Below, piece after piece: positions 61,901 to 64,000 of a stretch of DNA of 64,000 nt. Origin of the DNA: JAFNAG01 sp963721405 (GTDB lineage: Bacteria; Acidobacteriota; UBA6911); contig CAVRJA010000014.1 in assembly GCA_963721405.1 (NCBI GenBank), forward strand, positions 1,488,001 through 1,552,000, given 5' to 3'. The notes under the pieces are model-generated. The model was given only the letters and a program-made list of their open reading frames with translations, made no database searches and was not told the origin of the DNA. How positions within the stretch are numbered: position 1 is the stretch's first letter; each line of letters begins with the position of its first letter. The position numbers were made by a program, and so were the translations under genes.

Positions 61901-62227
61901 ATGTTCAGATCCATCAGACAGCGAATCGCGGTGTTGGGACTTCTGGGCCTTTGCTTTTTGGCCGTCTATGGAGTGGGTGCGCATTACTCCCCGATGATGG
62001 TCACCTATGTGGTGGGGCAGGCATTGATTCAGAAGGCTCCCGATGGGATGAGCGCCGCAACGGCTCGGGCTCGTTATGAGGCGTTTCTGGCTGCCGCGCC
62101 CCCGGCCGCCCGACTCGAGAAGGTGATGGCCTTGTCCACGTATCTGGAAAAAGTCCAGAAGCTGACTGCCATGGAGCTGGAGCGGCTCCTGGCACCCGAC
62201 GGAACTGCTGAAGGCAGAAGCATTTGA
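61901..62227 (+). CDS. Small membrane-anchored protein of unknown function
   Basis: A 108-residue protein with one N-terminal membrane helix or uncleaved signal (AVLGLLGLCFLAVYGVG) and an Ala-rich helical part (ATARARYEAFLAAAPPAARLEKV). No conserved family recognised. It lies just upstream of the ECF sigma gene on the same strand and could be part of that unit. Confidence 0.55.
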   Translation: MFRSIRQRIAVLGLLGLCFLAVYGVGAHYSPMMVTYVVGQALIQKAPDGMSAATARARYEAFLAAAPPAARLEKVMALSTYLEKVQKLTAMELERLLAPDGTAEGRSI

Positions 62228-62318
62228 AGATTTTGGAAACTTTTTGGCGCCCGATATTGTCTATTATAGCAGGCACATCTTGCGCTGAGGGTAGCAACCA
62301 TATTGTGCGGATGGTTCC

Positions 62319-62945
62319 ATGAGCACGGGCTTTCCGGAAGAACTGGCTCTCGGCAGCTATGAAAAGGAAAGTGTCGCCCTGGATCGGGAAAAGGGGGACG
62401 CTGCGGGAGTTGAATCGTTTGATGCGATTTTCGAGCGCTACAAGTCGTTGGTTTTCAACCTGACGATGCGCATCCTGGGCGACCGGGAAGAAGCCATGGA
62501 CGTCTCGCAGGAGGTGTTCTTTGCGGTTTATCGCAAAATCCACCGCTTTCGGGGCGAGTCGTCGCTCAAGACCTGGATTTATCGCATAGCTATCAACCGT
62601 GCCTCGAACCGTTGCCGTTGGTGGAACCGGCTCCGCCGCCGCGGGACCATATCGTTGGACGAACACTTAAGCAAGGACGACAGCCGTACCTTCTCGGAAT
62701 CGCTGGAGTCGGCCGCGAGCACGCCGGAAGAAGCGTTTCTGATTGAGGAAAAGCGCCTGGAAATCGAGCGCACCTTGCGGCGTCTGCCCATTCAGCAGCG
62801 GGTCGTGGTGGTCATGAGGGATGTGGAAGGAATGTCTTACGAGGAGATTGCCGAGTTGCTGCACGTCTCGCTCGGGACGGTGAAATCGCGCATCGCGCGC
62901 GGACGGGAAGAGCTGAAGCGTCGCCTCAACGGCAGCCTGGGTTGA
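62319..62945 (+). CDS. ECF-type RNA polymerase sigma factor
   Basis: A 208-residue sigma-70 family protein. Region 2 is FERYKSLVFNLTMRILGDREEAMDV followed by FRGESSLKTWIYRIAINRASNR, and region 4 is RLPIQQRVVVVMRDVEGMSYEEIAELLHVSLGTVKSRI. It probably directs transcription of an envelope or stress regulon under control of the adjacent zinc-finger protein, which starts 19 bases after its stop. Confidence 0.95.
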   Translation: MSTGFPEELALGSYEKESVALDREKGDAAGVESFDAIFERYKSLVFNLTMRILGDREEAMDVSQEVFFAVYRKIHRFRGESSLKTWIYRIAINRASNRCRWWNRLRRRGTISLDEHLSKDDSRTFSESLESAASTPEEAFLIEEKRLEIERTLRRLPIQQRVVVVMRDVEGMSYEEIAELLHVSLGTVKSRIARGREELKRRLNGSLG

Positions 62946-62964
62946 GGAAGCCGGAGGTTGATTT

Positions 62965-63744
62965 ATGAGATGTGAAACGGTGCGTGGACACCTGTCGTGC
63001 TTTGTCGACGGGATGCTGGAGAGGGATGTCGCTTCGGGTGTCTCTCTGCACCTGCAAGCCTGCACGGACTGCGACCTCGAATTCACCCGTTTGAAAAGGC
63101 TGCAGCAGGCACTTAGGAATTTTCATCCGGTCGAGGCGCCTGATTACCTGCGCAGCCTGGTCGACATGAAGATTGAAAATGCTCGCCGGCATTCCTGGCG
63201 CAGGGATTTGCGTCATGCGTGGGAGTATCGTTTGTCGAAGATCCGGTCCACGGAAGGAATCTGGTACCTGACACGGCTCGTGGGCGCCATGGCTACGTTC
63301 GTGCTCTTCATTGCGATCAGCTCCTCGATGAACCCGATCCTGGGCTTCAATGTGTCCTTGTCCGATCGCGGAAGCCTGTCCCAGGCTCTGCGCTCCCTGC
63401 AACTGGGCATCGGTGTTCAGAGGAATCTCGGCATGACGCCGATGGACACGCCGAAGAAGACCATCCGCTCGAGTGATCCCAAGATCAACGACCAGTATCT
63501 CGCCAACCTGGGGGAGAATGCTGCCCGCAGGGCCCAGGACGATACGGTCTCTGTCGTCGCGGTCGTGGACCGCAGCGGCACGGCGAAGGTCGAGAACATC
63601 CTCGACTACCCGGAGGACGATTCGCTGCTCAGCGAATTCACGGACATGATCATGTCGGCCGGCTGGAGGCCCGCAAGTCAGAACGGCAAAGCCGTGGACC
63701 AGCGGCTCGTGCTTTCATTCAGCAGGGTAAACGTCTACAACTAG
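62965..63744 (+). CDS. Zinc-finger anti-sigma factor with TonB-C-like domain
   Basis: A 259-residue protein with GAGG 9 bases before the ATG. The N-terminus has the HC2 zinc-finger motif RGHLSCFVDG with HLQACTDCDLE (HX3CX2C), typical of anti-sigma factors that bind the sigma factor encoded just upstream. A membrane helix (GAMATFVLFIAISSSM) crosses to a periplasmic part. The last 70 residues (VSVVAVVDRSGTAKVENIL, AGWRPASQNG) resemble the TonB C-terminal or energy-transducer fold. It likely senses a periplasmic cue (inference). Confidence 0.8.
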   Translation: MRCETVRGHLSCFVDGMLERDVASGVSLHLQACTDCDLEFTRLKRLQQALRNFHPVEAPDYLRSLVDMKIENARRHSWRRDLRHAWEYRLSKIRSTEGIWYLTRLVGAMATFVLFIAISSSMNPILGFNVSLSDRGSLSQALRSLQLGIGVQRNLGMTPMDTPKKTIRSSDPKINDQYLANLGENAARRAQDDTVSVVAVVDRSGTAKVENILDYPEDDSLLSEFTDMIMSAGWRPASQNGKAVDQRLVLSFSRVNVYN

Positions 63745-63855
63745 CCCCGAAAGACGAAGGTTTTCTTGCGCCGGGATGCAGAGTCGACCGCCAGCTGCGT
63801 GTCGCCTGCCACTGGCGTACAGGGTACCTTCCTGTGAGGACTGCCTCCCGGATCC

Positions 63856-64000
63856 CTACCTCGCACGGTACCGGCGCACGTCGGCGAACACATCGATCAC
63901 GCGCACCCGGGTCAGGAATGTGGCGGAGTGTTCTACGTCGGCGGGGATGTGATACGAGTCCCCAGGCAGATACCTCCGTGTCAGACCTTCGATCGTCAAC
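63856..64000 (-). CDS. Cupin-domain protein, cut by the window edge
   Basis: On the minus strand the frame from 63999 to the TAG at 63856-63858 reads LTIEGLTRRYLPGDSYHIPA then VEHSATFLTRVRVIDVFADVRRY, the second half of a cupin barrel (PGD.Y.IP...H). Its N-terminal part lies beyond base 64000. It is convergent with the anti-sigma gene. Confidence 0.7.
   Translation of the reverse strand, partial: LTIEGLTRRYLPGDSYHIPADVEHSATFLTRVRVIDVFADVRRYRAR

Overview
The window is a GC-rich bacterial chromosome segment, most likely from an uncultured member of the Acidobacteriota or a close relative. The evidence is circumstantial: an Oar-type outer-membrane receptor, secreted DUF1080 and Reeler-like proteins, a fragmented set of complex I genes, and many dispersed palindromes between genes. 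No rRNA or taxonomic marker is present to settle it.

Layout. Positions 1-14.2 kb hold a cell-surface or secondary-metabolite locus. Glycosyltransferases flank a compact same-strand run: nucleotidyltransferase-like protein, SPASM-like radical SAM enzyme, four cobalamin-binding-type radical SAM proteins in an A-B-A'-B' order, two methyltransferases and an amidohydrolase. Two genes in this run carry apparent single-base frameshifts. Positions 14.2-24.8 kb continue the envelope theme with a TPR/TMTC-like membrane protein, GDP-mannose 4,6-dehydratase, a flippase, a GT39-like glycosyltransferase and a secreted Reeler-like protein. They also hold remnants of an ECF sigma gene and several repeat elements.

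Positions 24.8-33.5 kb are a degraded accessory region next to a tRNA-Ser(UGA) gene. It contains an integrase fragment, a HicBA toxin-antitoxin pair, a methyltransferase, a chimeric pseudogene, a GMC oxidoreductase missing its N-terminus, and a DegT-type aminotransferase split by a 2.92-kb transposon. The transposon ends can be placed exactly: there is an 8-bp target duplication, the terminal inverted repeats match at 19 of 22 bp, and removing it restores the aminotransferase reading frame. Its two ORFs overlap at a run of eight A residues that looks like a programmed -1 frameshift site.

Positions 33.6-47.6 kb carry exported proteins (plug-poor TonB-receptor-like barrel, alpha/beta hydrolase, DUF1080 protein), a response regulator followed by an orphan mraZ, HrpB helicase and a small Rho_N-like protein. 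Positions 47.7-58.8 kb are bioenergetic: a Rieske / cytochrome b / nine-haem cytochrome c operon and a reduced nuoA-nuoC-nuoG-nuoH operon, separated by a DUF2339 membrane protein and a three-domain acyl-CoA synthetase-ACP-acyltransferase fusion. The right end holds a HELTH metallopeptidase-like protein, an RDD membrane protein, an ECF sigma factor with a zinc-finger anti-sigma protein, and a cut-off cupin.

Non-coding structure is unusually rich. There are three large hairpin elements with arms of degenerate GGACNT hexamers (two share an 81 percent identical 78-nt core), one hairpin with GGGTGTT-type arms, and four ACGAA/TTCGT palindromes. The most promising novelties are the alternating B12-type radical SAM cluster, the frameshifting transposon, and the hexamer-armed hairpin family.
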